DNA from: Macrocybe gigantea | Lineage: Eukaryota > Basidiomycota > Agaricomycetes > Agaricales > Callistosporiaceae | Assembly (NCBI GenBank): GCA_011319805.1 | Contig: SJRY01000111.1 | Coordinates: forward strand, 62,001 to 126,000 | Direction: 5' to 3' | Length of the DNA stretch: 64,000 nucleotides | Part shown: positions 22,961 through 34,395 of the stretch, in pieces | Layout of the letters: each line of letters starts with the position of its first letter | Position numbering within the stretch: position 1 is the stretch's first letter | Notes under the pieces: generated by a model | The model's database searches: none | What the model saw: only the letters and a program-made list of their open reading frames with translations | What the model was told of the DNA's origin: nothing | Position numbers and translations under genes: made by a program

Positions 22961-24960
22961 CTATAATCGAGTTCCCGTTCCGCATCCAGGTATATGATCC
23001 TCAAAAAGTGAAAGCGTGTCATCGTCGTCAAAAACACTGTCCACGCCAAACAGAGGCGTAGACTTGGATGTTACTGAGGAATGATCTGGAAGAAGTGTTG
23101 TGGTGACAGCGGGCGTCAGAACTAAGCTTTCGTGAGATGAAGACGATGATAAGGATGACGAAGACGGGCACCGTCTGTCAGACGAGGAAATTTGGCTACA
23201 ACTCTCGAGTGAGGATACTCGAGAATCTGTCTGAGGGGAAGCTGGAGATGGCGATGAGAAGTTTGAGCAGGCTGCGTTGACACCTGGGTCAAGTTGATGG
23301 TGTGAAATACTAGCATGCTTTGGTACGCGTCTTGGCAGCCCAGCAAGTTTCCTTTGCACTGGCGTGCAATGAAGGGGCGTGGTTCTAAGTGTCGCGAATT
23401 GGGAGAAAGGATTCGATGAGCGGCATAGGTGCTCAAGAGACAGTGCAGGAACGACAGGGAGAGAACGGGAGTCCGAGCCTTTCGGCGGTGACGTCAGTCG
23501 TATAAGGGCGGGAAGAGGTGCGTGGGGTACAACTATGCGAGTAGCAGCGAACCAAGGGGAGGCGGAGCAGGATTCCCGGAAGTGTTGTTTTTTGAGGGAC
23601 AGGTCACATACGATGAGTTTGGTCCTAAAATCTTCAATGAACTCTTCTAAGTCAATGGCCAAACGATATGGTGGAGACGTGGCAGGGCGTCGCCGCCATA
23701 TAGGACTTGTAAAAGTGTATTTTTCAGGCTCTTTCGGGAAGAGCGCTTGATTGCACGACGGCGGGAAAATGCTAGGAAAGGCATGAGAAGGGGCAATCAT
23801 TGATATACCGGACTTGAGCTCTAAGCCGGGTTCTTCGAGCTGTTTGCCCTGTACCTAATGGAAAAATGGGCACATCGATAACAAAGGAGTATGTCGGACA
23901 ACGTACTCCCAGATCATTATCAGATTCGTCAGTAATTTCGTTGATGACGCATTCAACGTTCCTTTCGCTTTTTGGGACAACAAATGATGGCATTTTCTTT
24001 TCCAGAGATTCGAGAGACAGATTCAATATTTTGGCATCGGGGTCCAATCTGCGTAGACGTTGACCTTCCTTTTTGGCACGACTGCGGTGATTTTGGAACT
24101 AGTAACATTACTAAGTTATCGCGTGCACTAAAAATATCCCTACTTACCCAAACTTCGATTTGCCTCGGAGTCATCATAGATTTGCGAGCCAATGTACTTC
24201 TGTCAGCAGCAGAAGGATATGAATTATGTTCAAAGTAGGTCTCTAGGAGAGGTACAAATTCCTGATAGAAACAATCATTGCTCCGTGACAATATGTATGT
24301 GGCCCAGAAAGAACTTACATAGTTGAAAGTTCGCTTGCCAGATGACGGCTGCGACTGATGCAGGTCTCGAACACGGCCCATGATTGCTCGCTTGGCCGCC
24401 TCGACGCGGTCATAATACTGGGCTTCAAGGACGAGAGTAAGCTTTCTGAGCTGGGAAGCGAGCTTGGTGGGATCGGAACGAAGGTTCTGAATTAATCGCC
24501 TGCAAGTCTGCTTATGCGTGGACTCGTATGCGGTGCGAATTTCCGTGGCGGCGCGAGCAAAAGCGTTAGAAAGTTGGTTGGCAGAATCAAAGGAGCATCC
24601 CATGTTCAGAAGGATGGAGTCAATCTGTTCGGGAAAGGGTAAACAAATGGTTGGAGAGGTTATTGCGGGCCTCGTAGAAGAGCAAGCAATATGAGAGGCT
24701 GGATCATGACCGGCCTTGCAAAGAGCGGCATGAGAAGAAGACTTTATTCGCTGGGCAGCGGCGACGATACGCTCATACTGCTGCTTCAAAGGGAGGGCTG
24801 TATACATGGGATAGGTGTGTTGCAACAGAAACCTGTGCGAAGCTGCGTCTAGTCGTAGGCGCTCAGGTTTGTCAAGCAACTATTACGTCAGCACAATGTA
24901 GGAGAAGGTCCATTGTTCTCTACACACGACCAAACACGATTGGGCCAAATATTCACGCAT
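22961..24960 (-). CDS. HD2: HD2 homeodomain mating-type transcription factor
   Basis: This is one partner of the HD1-HD2 heterodimer that controls mating compatibility and dikaryon development. The exons read by eye have introns at 24262-24318, 24099-24147 and 23855-23906, all with GTAAGT or GTACGT donors. The canonical homeodomain sits at about residues 180-237 of the main exon numbering, ending with the recognition helix TPRQIEVWFQNHRSRAKKEG, split by an intron after W. The N-terminal 185 residues would be the variable dimerisation region. The C-terminus is Ser-rich ([10 protein letters not shown]) with an acidic end (DSVFDDDDTLSLFEDH), fitting an activation region. The long main exon begins at TTG (24879) after CTGACGTAATAG, which looks like a splice acceptor, so I place the start in a short upstream exon at ATG 24960 (or in frame at 24981). 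No stop or frameshift is seen. Confidence 0.92.
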
Positions 24961-25018
24961 CCTCAACCTATCCTCAACCATACTTTTCGAGACCTTCTAA
25001 TCCCTCCGCCTTCACGCC
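24961..25018. promoter_or_regulatory. HD2/HD1 divergent start region
   Basis: Only 58 bp (37 bp if HD2 starts at 24981) lie between the proposed HD2 and HD1 start codons, so promoter elements for each gene must overlap the other's transcribed part. A CCAAT motif on the minus strand lies just inside HD2, near 24944. Confidence 0.5.
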
Positions 25019-26833
25019 ATGGGTTCCGACCAGCACTTTCTCAAACGCTTTTCTTTGCTCGAAGATAGTCTTCTTTCCCCAATGCTCGACTTCTCCTCCC
25101 TCACGGTTTTCAATGTCCAATGGATGTCCCTCGTCGACGATCTTAGGTCAGCCATCGACAAAGACACTTTGAGTGCGAACACGATTTCTTTAGCCGATGC
25201 TCTCGCTGTCAGAGTATCTAAAGTCATCCAGACGCTGCTAGACCTGGATGCTTTATCTGACAAGCTAATGAACTCCTTGAGCCTTGAAACCTCTTCCATC
25301 GTCGACTCTTGCAACGGCATGGCAAGCTTTGGGGCATCGCCCCACCGATCGACCAAGCCACCTACTTCAGCTACGCAAGACAGTTCAAAATCCATCCAAC
25401 TGTCACTCGTTTGGCTGCTGCAGAACATCCATGATCCATATCCATCTATCCGCGTCCGCAGGGCGATTGCTAGTAGCACAGGTTGTGAACGCAAGGATGT
25501 CGATTCGTGGTTCGTCGAGATTCGCAAAAAAATCGGCTGGAATGCTCTTCGTAAATCACATTTTTCTAATAAACGCACGGACATCGTCGACGCCGCTACA
25601 CGTTTCTTCCTCACCCCGAGTGAGGAGCAGCCTATTTCCGCGGACATTGCCACAGAATTTGAGGCCATTTCAGCCCGAGCGCAAAGAATTTTCGCCGAGT
25701 ACGGCAATCCAAGCAATGCCTGCATCCCCCTGCATCTCACTCTTTGTAATGATGTGCACGGATCGCCCAGGTTCATCCCTCCCGAGATGAGGTCGGAGTC
25801 TTCAAGTCCTGTTTCATCTTCGACGCCTCCTCCTCGCTCAATGTCCTATACGAAGACGTGCTATGACGTGAGCGATCCCCTTTGCACCTTATCTGCCCCC
25901 GCGTCCCATCCAAGCGAGCAGTATCTTACTGTCGAATATTTTGGTCGAAAAGGAAAACGTCGCAGGTTATTTGAATTCTTCATTGTATCAGTATTTGATG
26001 CCGACTCGTTATTCATCAGGTCAGATATGGAAGCCGAGTCCCATTATCATTCCCCCACCTCATTTTATGAGCTACGCAACGACGTTATCGTCAAAGACAA
26101 GTCTTCGCTCATCACTAGATGCAAACGCCGACTTTCAAGTGTCCACGATGATGAGCGCCCAAAACGACCTCGGCATTCTGCATACCCAATGATATCTCGA
26201 CCGTATGCCGTCTCGGACCCATTGCCAGCTATCCACACTGTCTTGAAGACGCCTGTCACTGATAGTGCGTTGTTATCGGGTTTTACCAACTTCTCAGAGC
26301 CCCATCCAACATCGAAGTCGGATTATTTGATCCCTCTGCTTTTTTACATGAAGAACTCTCAGACGCACGTATGTTCTTACGACCACTGGTACCTGTATCA
26401 TTAGTTTTAATATCACTGACCTCCCACAGGAACCGTTACGGACATTAATCCGGCATTAGAGGATTCTTTACCTGAAGTCGATGTCAATCTCCTTTTCGAG
26501 CAAGACTTCGATGGTACGTCGTATCCGTCCATCTGCCACTTGTTTTAACTGATATCTCTAGAAGGTCTTTTCTCGTCCAATCATCAACTTTGTCAGCTCC
26601 AAGTCGACCAGTATTCTTCTCTGCTTTTTCGCAACACAAAACAAGTGCCGAAGTCTGCGGAACCTAAGCACGACGCCGCCGTGATCTTCGACGTATCACA
26701 GCCTGTACTTTCGGATCCCGAATTCGGTATTGATGTCAACTGGCCTTTCTCATGCATGGGTCTACCGGCCACTAGTTGGGCAACACATTCTTGGTTTGAG
26801 AATGAGATCCACGGTGCATATCCTCTATGTTAG
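25019..26833 (+). CDS. HD1: HD1 homeodomain mating-type transcription factor
   Basis: HD1 partner of the mating-type heterodimer. The first 450 codons are open from ATG 25019. Residues 1-115 form a helical, variable dimerisation region. The homeodomain spans about 120-175, with the extended-loop motif HDPYPS and the helix VDSWFVEIRKKIGWNALRKS typical of HD1 proteins; the WFxNxR Asn is replaced by Glu. Basic clusters (RKGKRRR, CKRRL, ERPKRPRH) are likely nuclear localisation signals, a known HD1 role in carrying HD2 into the nucleus. Introns are clear at 26369-26429 and 26514-26561. The frame leaving 26368 does not match the downstream exon, so one more small intron or a base error lies between about 26020 and 26300. 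The C-terminal exon ends at TAG 26831-26833. Confidence 0.92.
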
Positions 26834-27025
26834 ACTTGAGTTATTAATAGCTCTGGTCCTGAGAGGGAAATAACATGCCTAGCCCACCTCTCTCAACGGT
26901 CTACCTTCATACATGACTTTGTGTATAATGTATTATTATTTAGAACTCGCAAATTTAGCTCTGCACTGTGGCGATCCAGCATTCATCGGTTCACATTAGC
27001 CAAGAATTGATAGTCTTAACGCGTT

Positions 27026-29572
27026 TCAATGTCTTCCTCCCAAACCCACATCGTCTTCTATCTTCCATCGCCCTATTTCTTGCATGGCATTGGTGTCGCC
27101 TGTTTCTAGTTCTGGAACCCCTAACAATTTGCTGACCATTCGCCAAGGATCCTTAGCCCCGCCGAAACGCAAAACTTCCTGTTTATACCTCTCACCAGTA
27201 GCGCGGTCGAGTGGGTTGCGAGAGAAAACTTTATCCCAGACTCTTGACGCAATGGCTCGATCAAACAAGTAGGAATAATATGTGGCTCCATAACCAAAAA
27301 GGTGCCCGAATTGTGTCTGGAACGATGTTCCAGGTACATAAGGAATGAGTCCACGTGTGTTGTGCAGGTTGGCAAGCTCCGTGGTGGAATCAAAAGTCCG
27401 GTCGGAGACGATTGGTGAATGATATATCTGGTCCAGAGCCGCGAGAAGGATCTGTGAATAGGTATCGATGGATTGACATGGGTCATTATGATGATTTCCA
27501 ACTTGACGAATGCCCAACGTGCCGTCTTTGTCGAAAAGCGAGAGGACTATCGGAGAATTGAGGAAATGCTCCATCAGTATAGACGGTAGCTCAACGAAGT
27601 CTGTTGCGCATCGCGTCCCTGAGACATTTTGATACTCTGTGCGCCCAATCATGGCTACAAAAATGAAGCGTAAGCAACCGACCCAGTACAGAAAGACAGA
27701 CTACTTACAATGCATTGCGTGGCCCATTTCATGGAACAATGTCAATACTTCATGCCACTCCAGAATCGTAGGTCCGCGTGATACTGACGGCTTTGCGATT
27801 CGCAAAGGAGAACAACCAGAGGTAATTGATAAATCCCCCTTTGCCCAGGCAGACGATGGCGTTTAGCGGCTTCGAATTCCCGAGATTCCTGGATGCGGAG
27901 CTCGTAGCCCTCCAATGTTCCATCGCCTTCTTCGTCATCATCGTCCGTTCTCCGCGAGCAGCGTACGGTATAATGCGCTGCCCCATTCGCTTTCCCCCTC
28001 CGGGCGAATAAATCACAGTATATCCACCCGATGATACCCTTCTCTTCATCTATCACTTCCAGTTTATGCACGTCTGAGTGCCACACTTCACCTGAAACCG
28101 GTTGAGCTGGTCGAAGAGAGATTCCGTAGAGATGTCTAAATAGCCGTGATAGACCCATAAATACCGTTCCTAGAGTCAGGGGAGGTAGGGGTATCGGGGG
28201 AGCCGGGGGTTCTGGTGGGCAATAGAAATCACGATCCCAGGCCTGTATGACGGTTAACTGTGGCGTTCGGTGATGCGCTTGTTTTCTAGCACTCAATGTC
28301 ACTAGTGCATTTTCGGCAAACGGTCGCGTGCGTTCTATCAGAGCGTCGAGGAATGACCTCACGTTGTCTGGCAGCTTGTCAGGGAAAAGTCTATTACAAG
28401 AACGAAAACACAGATACCTGGATTCTTCGCCATTTTATCGTCCAACACCATATGGGCATAACTCTCCTTGCGCACCAAGCGGGCCAGCTCGGCTCGTTTC
28501 TTGAGGAGTGCCTCAAGTGTGGCGATTTGCTCAGGCGTGCTGCAGTTGGCGGCGATGTATATCTTCCTCCGGGGTTCTTCTGCGGGAGCGGAACGCATGA
28601 TCATCTGCGCCTGGAGAGAACCAGGATAGACAAGGAGATCACGCTGAGTGGATTGCGCTTGAAGCTGGAGCCTAACCCCCATTCCCTTGTCCTTGATGCC
28701 CACCAATTCCGACGGCTTGATAGCGGTAGGAGGACGAGGTGTATTTGCTTCCTTCAGAAATTCCCGCCCAAGCACGAGAATTTCGGAAGATAATGTGACA
28801 AACTTCTGACGTTGCTCTGGAAGAAGGTCAATCGCAGACTTTTGGAAATCCAGCCAGAATATGAGGGCCGTCTTATATGCCTCTGGTGACAGGGTGCGGA
28901 AAATAGAAGGGTCGATCATGACAAGTTGAGGATCTGAATGACTGATCATAAATGACGGAAATTTTCGCTCAGATTTGTAGAAGCGCTGCGTACGTCGTAG
29001 AGTCCTACATGCGTATTAAGCACATTCATGAACTCACAAAGCGTCTCGTATGCATGATTGGCAGCGTCCACCCATGCAGGGTCCGGATGTGCGTTCCGGA
29101 CAAGTTCCGCCAGGTCGATGACTCCGCACAGCATGTCGCTCAGCCTGTCCAGGTTCTTCACTACCTTCAGCAGCTCCTCGGAGAATTTTCCGCCCGCAAT
29201 ATGCGACTCGTAAGCAGCTGGGCGCGGCCAAGTGTGGCATCGGCCAGTGATATGAGAGATTGGGGGTGGGTGAGCGAATGATGTCCGAAAAGGCCTGTCG
29301 TCGCGAACGAGGTCTTCAGACCTGACTTTGGGCTGTCGAATAATGATGCAAGTGCAAGGTCATCGTTAGAGGGTGGTATTATATGAGTAGCGAGGGTTCT
29401 CCTCGAAATGAGGCACGCCGACACGAAGGCGCTCGGAGACGACTCGAAGACCTGGCGAGGACGGTGCGAGCAGAGCGGGGCAACATGTACAGAGTATGTT
29501 GTGAGCTCTGTGATCGAGCCCAAGGTGAATTTGGCGGAGGTGCATCGGTCTAGCCGCGTCCTGGACCGCCAT
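27026..29572 (-). CDS. MIP1: mitochondrial intermediate peptidase (with apparent frameshifts)
   Basis: An M3-family zinc oligopeptidase that removes an octapeptide from imported mitochondrial precursors after the first cleavage. The active-site motif HEMGH is at 27719-27733, followed by [19 protein letters not shown] and [12 protein letters not shown], diagnostic of the family. Introns at 27655-27708 and 28368-28417 fit the frame. The presequence region (RSRTRLDRC, then SRRTLATH) suits mitochondrial import. Apparent one-base shifts occur just after ATG 29572, near 29195 (in GGAAAATTC), near 28970 at the intron after GLYD, and near 27797 (CTTTGCGATTCG), about 20 codons before HEMGH. MIP sits next to the HD genes in nearly all agaricomycetes, which supports the matA call. 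Confidence 0.92.
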
Positions 29573-29723
29573 TATTTTTTGACGTGACAGGCTTGGTCAG
29601 CACTCAAATTCACAAGTTGACTAATGACCTAAAAAAACGGCGATAATAACATAACAATTATGCTGGCAATGCGACTAGGCAAGTAAAGGTAATCCAAGTA
29701 TTGCATGAACAAGAAAAAAAGAA

Positions 29724-31827
29724 TTACGGTGACTCCACAGGGGACAGGCTACCTTCTATGCTTCTCGAATAATCGTAATCGTCCGTGCCCGATTCATGTG
29801 TGTGCGATGAGCTGGGCGTACGTGGTTTCGTCCCATTGCCGACACCGTTTTTGCCTCCTTGGAAGTATACGGATGTGAGGTGTCGCTGTGTATAGGTTGG
29901 CCGTCCTCTGCTTGCGTTGTCTCGGATGTCGCTATGGATGTCGTTGGTGCGGGCTCGACCGCGTAAACCCAAATTTTGATCGTTTCTTCCCCTCTATCTG
30001 CTCCATAGCAATTTCGTCGGTTTGAGAGCCGCAGCGCTTGATGACTTTAACTTGAGACCATTAATGCTGGCATTTTTGTCTATTGACGTTGATCGTGATT
30101 CCGCAGAAGTCGCGCTGGCGACACTGTCTTCAGTGCGGGCACGCTTTGGTGGCGGATCGTAATCGAGCTGCACTTCTGGTGGGGCCCCTAATCTTGATGA
30201 ACGTCGCTCGCCTCTCCAGCTTATCCAAGGATCCGATGGACTCGCGCGTTTCCCATACGCATTTAGAGCGGCAGACCGTGTGGATCGTCGATAGCCCGAT
30301 GATGCTGCCCGGCGTTGTCCACGGCCATGCCTTCCATAATCGTCATCGAAATCTTCGTCGTTCGCGTCTACATCTTGAGGAACATACTCGTCGGCTTCAT
30401 CCTGACAAGGGGTCACTCAAAAGTACGCTCATACCAGAAATTCAAACCTACCTCGGTCTGGAAGTCATTATATACATAGTCCGGTCGCTGTGTCTGTCGT
30501 CTCGTCCTTGTTTCGCGAAACTCTGCTGCAGCCATGAGAGCTCGTTGTTTTTCAAGTCGTCTTTGGACCCTCTGGATTCTCTAAAGAAGAATAATGGCTG
30601 TCTAAGAAAAAAAAATGAGCTAAAGTAATACGACGCACCGCTATTTCTGCATCTATGGCAGGTATGCGTTCTTCAAGAGCGTCTATGAGAGTAAAGTGGG
30701 ATTGTTCTATTCTCGATCTTTTCTTAGATCCTGAAGGCGCAGATTGTCTGAGTTCCTCGATAACAGCAAGATACTCCTCCTTCGTGGAAGAGATTGCTTG
30801 GAACGTCGCAGTGATTTTCCATGGGTTCGTTGAAACCCATACACGAGGTGAATCTAAAAAGGCGTCGAATTGTGTCAGTCACGTAAAGCACAGGTGTGAA
30901 AGCGATAATGTGGGTGGCAAATACTTTCTCAGAGATAAATCACCTCCATAAATATAGACAAATAGGGAGGAATGATGAAGAGAAAAAGATGAATTCGATA
31001 AGAAGCACGGACCATCTGCTACCCAGTAACGCTTGCGACGGCAATCCTGCCCCAAGGGGACCAACTGAAGGTTTTCTTGACTGTTAGGGTCGGAGGTATC
31101 AGGTGGCGCAATGGCGGCGTCCTTTTTCTTGTGTTTGCTCAGTGACACGCCCCACGCCCGATCGATTAGGCCCTTTATTTCCGTACTGTGGCTTAACTGC
31201 AATTCGACCAGTTGTCGCAATATTTTGAGCTGGGTTTGAGCCCGACCCGTCAGTTATTCGCGTCGCTGTACGAAAAAAGGGTTGTGCACCTTGAAATCCC
31301 AGTCGGCAGCGAAAAAACCGCCTCGAAGCCCCTGGAAGGGATCAACGTTCATTTTGATATCCTCGTTCCAAAATACCGTTCGCTCCGAAGATTTAAAGTA
31401 TTCAGACAGGACACTCGCAACGGTCGTGGATATTTGATCTACGCTGGACAGCATGGGCATCTGTGAGACACCTTGGGTAGAACCGAGCGTATGGTGACAT
31501 GCGCCTACCTCAAGTTACGCGTCAGTGGCTTCAGATTGAGAACGAATTGCATGAGCACTCTGACGAGGATGGGGTTCGGTTCTCGCGACATAAGGGCCTC
31601 CTCAAAGCTGCAGGGTATGTGTACATCAGTCCTGGACGAAGGCATTTGGAGCGAAGGTCATCTCCTCACTCCATAGGTGTCGCGAAGCCTTCGACTTTTT
31701 CACGAATATGGGTAAACTTGCGTATGAAGGAATAGACAAACAACGTCTCCCAGCGGTCGGATGGATGAGTAGCGGATGAGGGAGGGCAGATGTGACCCTT
31801 TCTCTCTGCACCGGGAGCAGTGGACAT
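29724..31827 (-). CDS. DDT/WHIM-like chromatin-associated protein
   Basis: Starts MSTAPGAERKGHICPP at 31827. A DDT-like helical segment follows (WETLFVYSFIRKF, intron, FEEALMSREPNPILVRVLM, ending LNLKPLTRNL), then FFAADWDFKLRILRQLVELQ and a WHIM-like stretch with GQDCRRKRYWVADDSPRVW. The C-terminus is Arg/Ser/Asp-rich and probably disordered. In DDT/WHIM proteins this combination docks ISWI-type remodellers on nucleosomal linker DNA; I infer that role only from the order of these segments. A stop lies in frame at 29994-29996, and the same frame continues to 29724 with a plausible tail (ESGTDDYDYSRSIEGSLSPV), so the true end is uncertain. It lies in tandem upstream of MIP. Confidence 0.55.
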
Positions 31828-32113
31828 GACTTGTCCGGCAGAGAACCGACGCGATGAGAGAGAAGGGAGGCAAGGTTGTTACATCAAGTCACGGTCGTGA
31901 AATCCATTAGGTCGGACAAATATATTACAATAGCGAGTTCTATTTCCAGCAGCTCATCAATGCCCTTCACCAGCCCTTTCTTCAAAGAACAAGAGAGGTA
32001 TCCTGCTTGAAGTAAAATCGCAACGTGTCGAAAACAGAAGCACCGGACGGACGCCAGAAAGATAAATGGGTGGCCATCGCCGTGGCCACAGTTGAGCACC
32101 GCAACAAGCCGTC

Positions 32114-32672
32114 TTATCCGGGTCCGACCTGATTTAGATATAGTCGAGGTATGAACTATACAACAGAGGAACAAGCGGCGTACTTTGGGAATGTCGTGGT
32201 GCTCGCTTAGAGACTCTAAGTGGGTGTTGAATTCGTTGACGCGATCTTTGTGCGTTTTGCGTGCAAGTTTGGCCACACGAGCGGCAAGCTGCAATTGAAA
32301 ACAAGCGTAAGGTGGATGTGCATATCATTTACAATGGAACGAACCCTCTTCTTCTGCACTTCCTCAAAGCGCTTCTCAGCCTCCGTTTTTCTGGATGAGT
32401 CGTCAACGACTCCCGGAGAGCTACGTTCACTCCCAGAGGCAGACTTGACTTTGTCCTGTTCTCGAAACAAGAGCTCTTTCAGCTTCTCGCGTTCAAGATC
32501 TTTCCGCAACTCCTCCTTGAGCTTGGGTTTCTTCTTTTTCCTAAGACAAAGTCGTTTACGTTAGTTCCTCCTTGTGAATAACAATTTATGCCTACTTCTT
32601 GACTATCCCGCCTTCAGTGACCCCGCCCTTCAACTTGAGGGAGCCCCCAGGTCGAAAGTCATAATCGGACAT
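32114..32672 (-). CDS. FAM32A-like (DUF1754) nuclear protein
   Basis: A small basic protein. The start, MSDYDFRPGGSLKLKGGVTE, is followed by a Lys-rich run after the first intron, a charged middle, and the conserved C-terminus LARKTHKDRVNEFNTHLESL then SEHHDIPKVGPG. This arrangement (SLKLKG, Lys-rich, KTHKxRVxEFNxHL, EHxDIPKV) is that of FAM32A, which is linked to the spliceosome in animals. Introns at 32541-32595, 32289-32344 and 32129-32183 keep the frame; stop TAA at 32114-32116. It is divergent from the TMEM115-like gene, with about 200 bp between starts. Confidence 0.85.
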
Positions 32673-32875
32673 GGTGGATCAAGAGTAAGATGATGCTAGC
32701 TGGCTCAAAAAGGCAGCTTTGCAGCACGTGCCTCTTGACCAGCAGTCGAAAGTTTCTGCGACTCCGAGACACCGTCCACAGCGCCAGTTCTGCTCGCAGC
32801 TTTCTTGTCCATCCAGTTCTTCCGCCTCGGACTGGTTCCGTCCCTCTCACTCTGGATACGTCTCATCACGGCATA

Positions 32876-34215
32876 ATGGCTATCCTTTCTTCCCCAATCA
32901 ATCTCATACAATCAGTGCCAATCGTCACTCGCGCTTTTACAGCAGCGACTCTCGTTTCAAGCGGTCTCTACGCTTGGCTACAATGGAAGGGTTACAAATC
33001 GACAGCAGCAGACTACATGACGGTTGTTCCAGGAACAGCGCTGTTCCATCCTTGGACCCTTGTCACGTCCGTTTTTGTTGAGACATCTGTACTCGAAGTA
33101 AGCATTCCGGCCACCTGAAGAGTTTATTGCCAACTGCGACTTGATTCTAGTTAGTCGCCTCCCTAATATTTGTGCCTGCCTCATTGAAATACCTAGAGAG
33201 GCTATGGGGTGGTCTTGAAGTTGTAAAATTCATCGTAGTGTCAGTCGGACTCTCCAACGTGATCGCGTTTGGGTTCAACTGGATAGAATTCGTGGTGACA
33301 AGGAATGCAGACCTCTTCCTGTTCGTATTTTCCCAATTTTTGCTCCTCAATGTCTGATTCCGAGCCGCAGGTATGGAATGAAGTATCACGGACAGATGGC
33401 GCTGCAAATTGCAGTTCTTGTTGCTTTCACGCAGCAAATACCTGAGCATCAAGTGCAGTTGCTGGGCATCGTCAGGGCTCGTGTCAAGGCAAGTTACTTC
33501 TTTGCTTATGAGCAACAAGTTATTCACTTTGAAGCACAGACTTTGCCAATGGCGTACCTCACATTATCGACAGTACTGTGTATATTGGGTTTCCAGTGTC
33601 CCTGGATCATCATACAGTTCGGCTGGTTTGTCAGCTGGATATATCTTCGATTCTACAAAAAGAATCCTGCCGACACCCTTGGTGGGGTCGAAACTTATGG
33701 CGACCGCAGCGAGACATTTTCTCTGGTTTCGTGGTTCCCACCTTTCTTGCAGTGAGTGCCGTTCATTCATTGATTACCTTTAACATTTGCCCACTCTTTT
33801 TGTATCCAGCCATCCTTGACGCTGCTTGGAAATACCGTGTATGGTTTGGCCACTCGATTCCACCTTATTCCGGCAAACAGTGGGATGTAGAGATTGGCGC
33901 CTATAATCCTGTTCCGGGAAGCGCCCGCGCAGAAGCGGAAAGGCGAAGGTTAGAGCACTCGTTTTTCTTGATTATATAGATCTGTTTGACCTCTTTCATA
34001 GAGCGCTTGCATTGAAAGCACTCGACCAACGACTTGCCAATTCTTCATCGCCTCTCGGAGGTCATTCTTCTGGCCCTGGATCTTCTTCACAACCTCCTCG
34101 AGTGTCGGCCCCCAATGCCGATAAATCCTCGACTTCCCCTCCCACCGACCGCAAGACGACGCCTGTTGAAGGTGATGTTGGTGACTTGAGAAGATCATCG
34201 ACAGAGAATCGGTGA
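32876..34215 (+). CDS. TMEM115-like (DUF1751) Golgi membrane protein
   Basis: A rhomboid-like Golgi membrane protein. The start is MAILSSPINLIQSVPIVTRA. Several hydrophobic segments follow (around AATLVSSGLYAWL, LEVVKFIVVSVGLSNVIAF, LPMAYLTLSTVLCILGF and WIIIQFGWFVSWIYLRFY), with the family landmarks FHPWTLVTSVFVE and KNPADTLGGVETYGDRSETF. The C-terminal tail is Ser/Pro-rich and cytosolic in type. At least five introns, including ones near 33098 and 33480-33540. Animal TMEM115 binds the COG complex, and here the next gene is COG1. Confidence 0.82.
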
Positions 34216-34395
34216 AAATTCTGTTGTTGCATATTTTTGAGTGGATGTAGTCATTTTAGCGATATCCTTCACGTTGTTGCTCTAATCCATTTCTGTACTT
34301 ATCCCTGCTGTTCGCAGCAGGATGTCGAACGTCAATAGACGCTTACATAATCTGATGACTGTCATTTGTTCATTCCGTTGCGTGCTTGAGATTGT

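Noticed and set aside
24319..24879. HD2 starting at TTG 24879
   Set aside because: TTG is not a normal fungal start, and a splice acceptor precedes it with an in-frame upstream exon carrying ATG.
29724..31827. Beta-flanking gene (beta-fg) next to MIP
   Set aside because: The protein has DDT/WHIM-like segments and does not resemble beta-flanking proteins as I know them.
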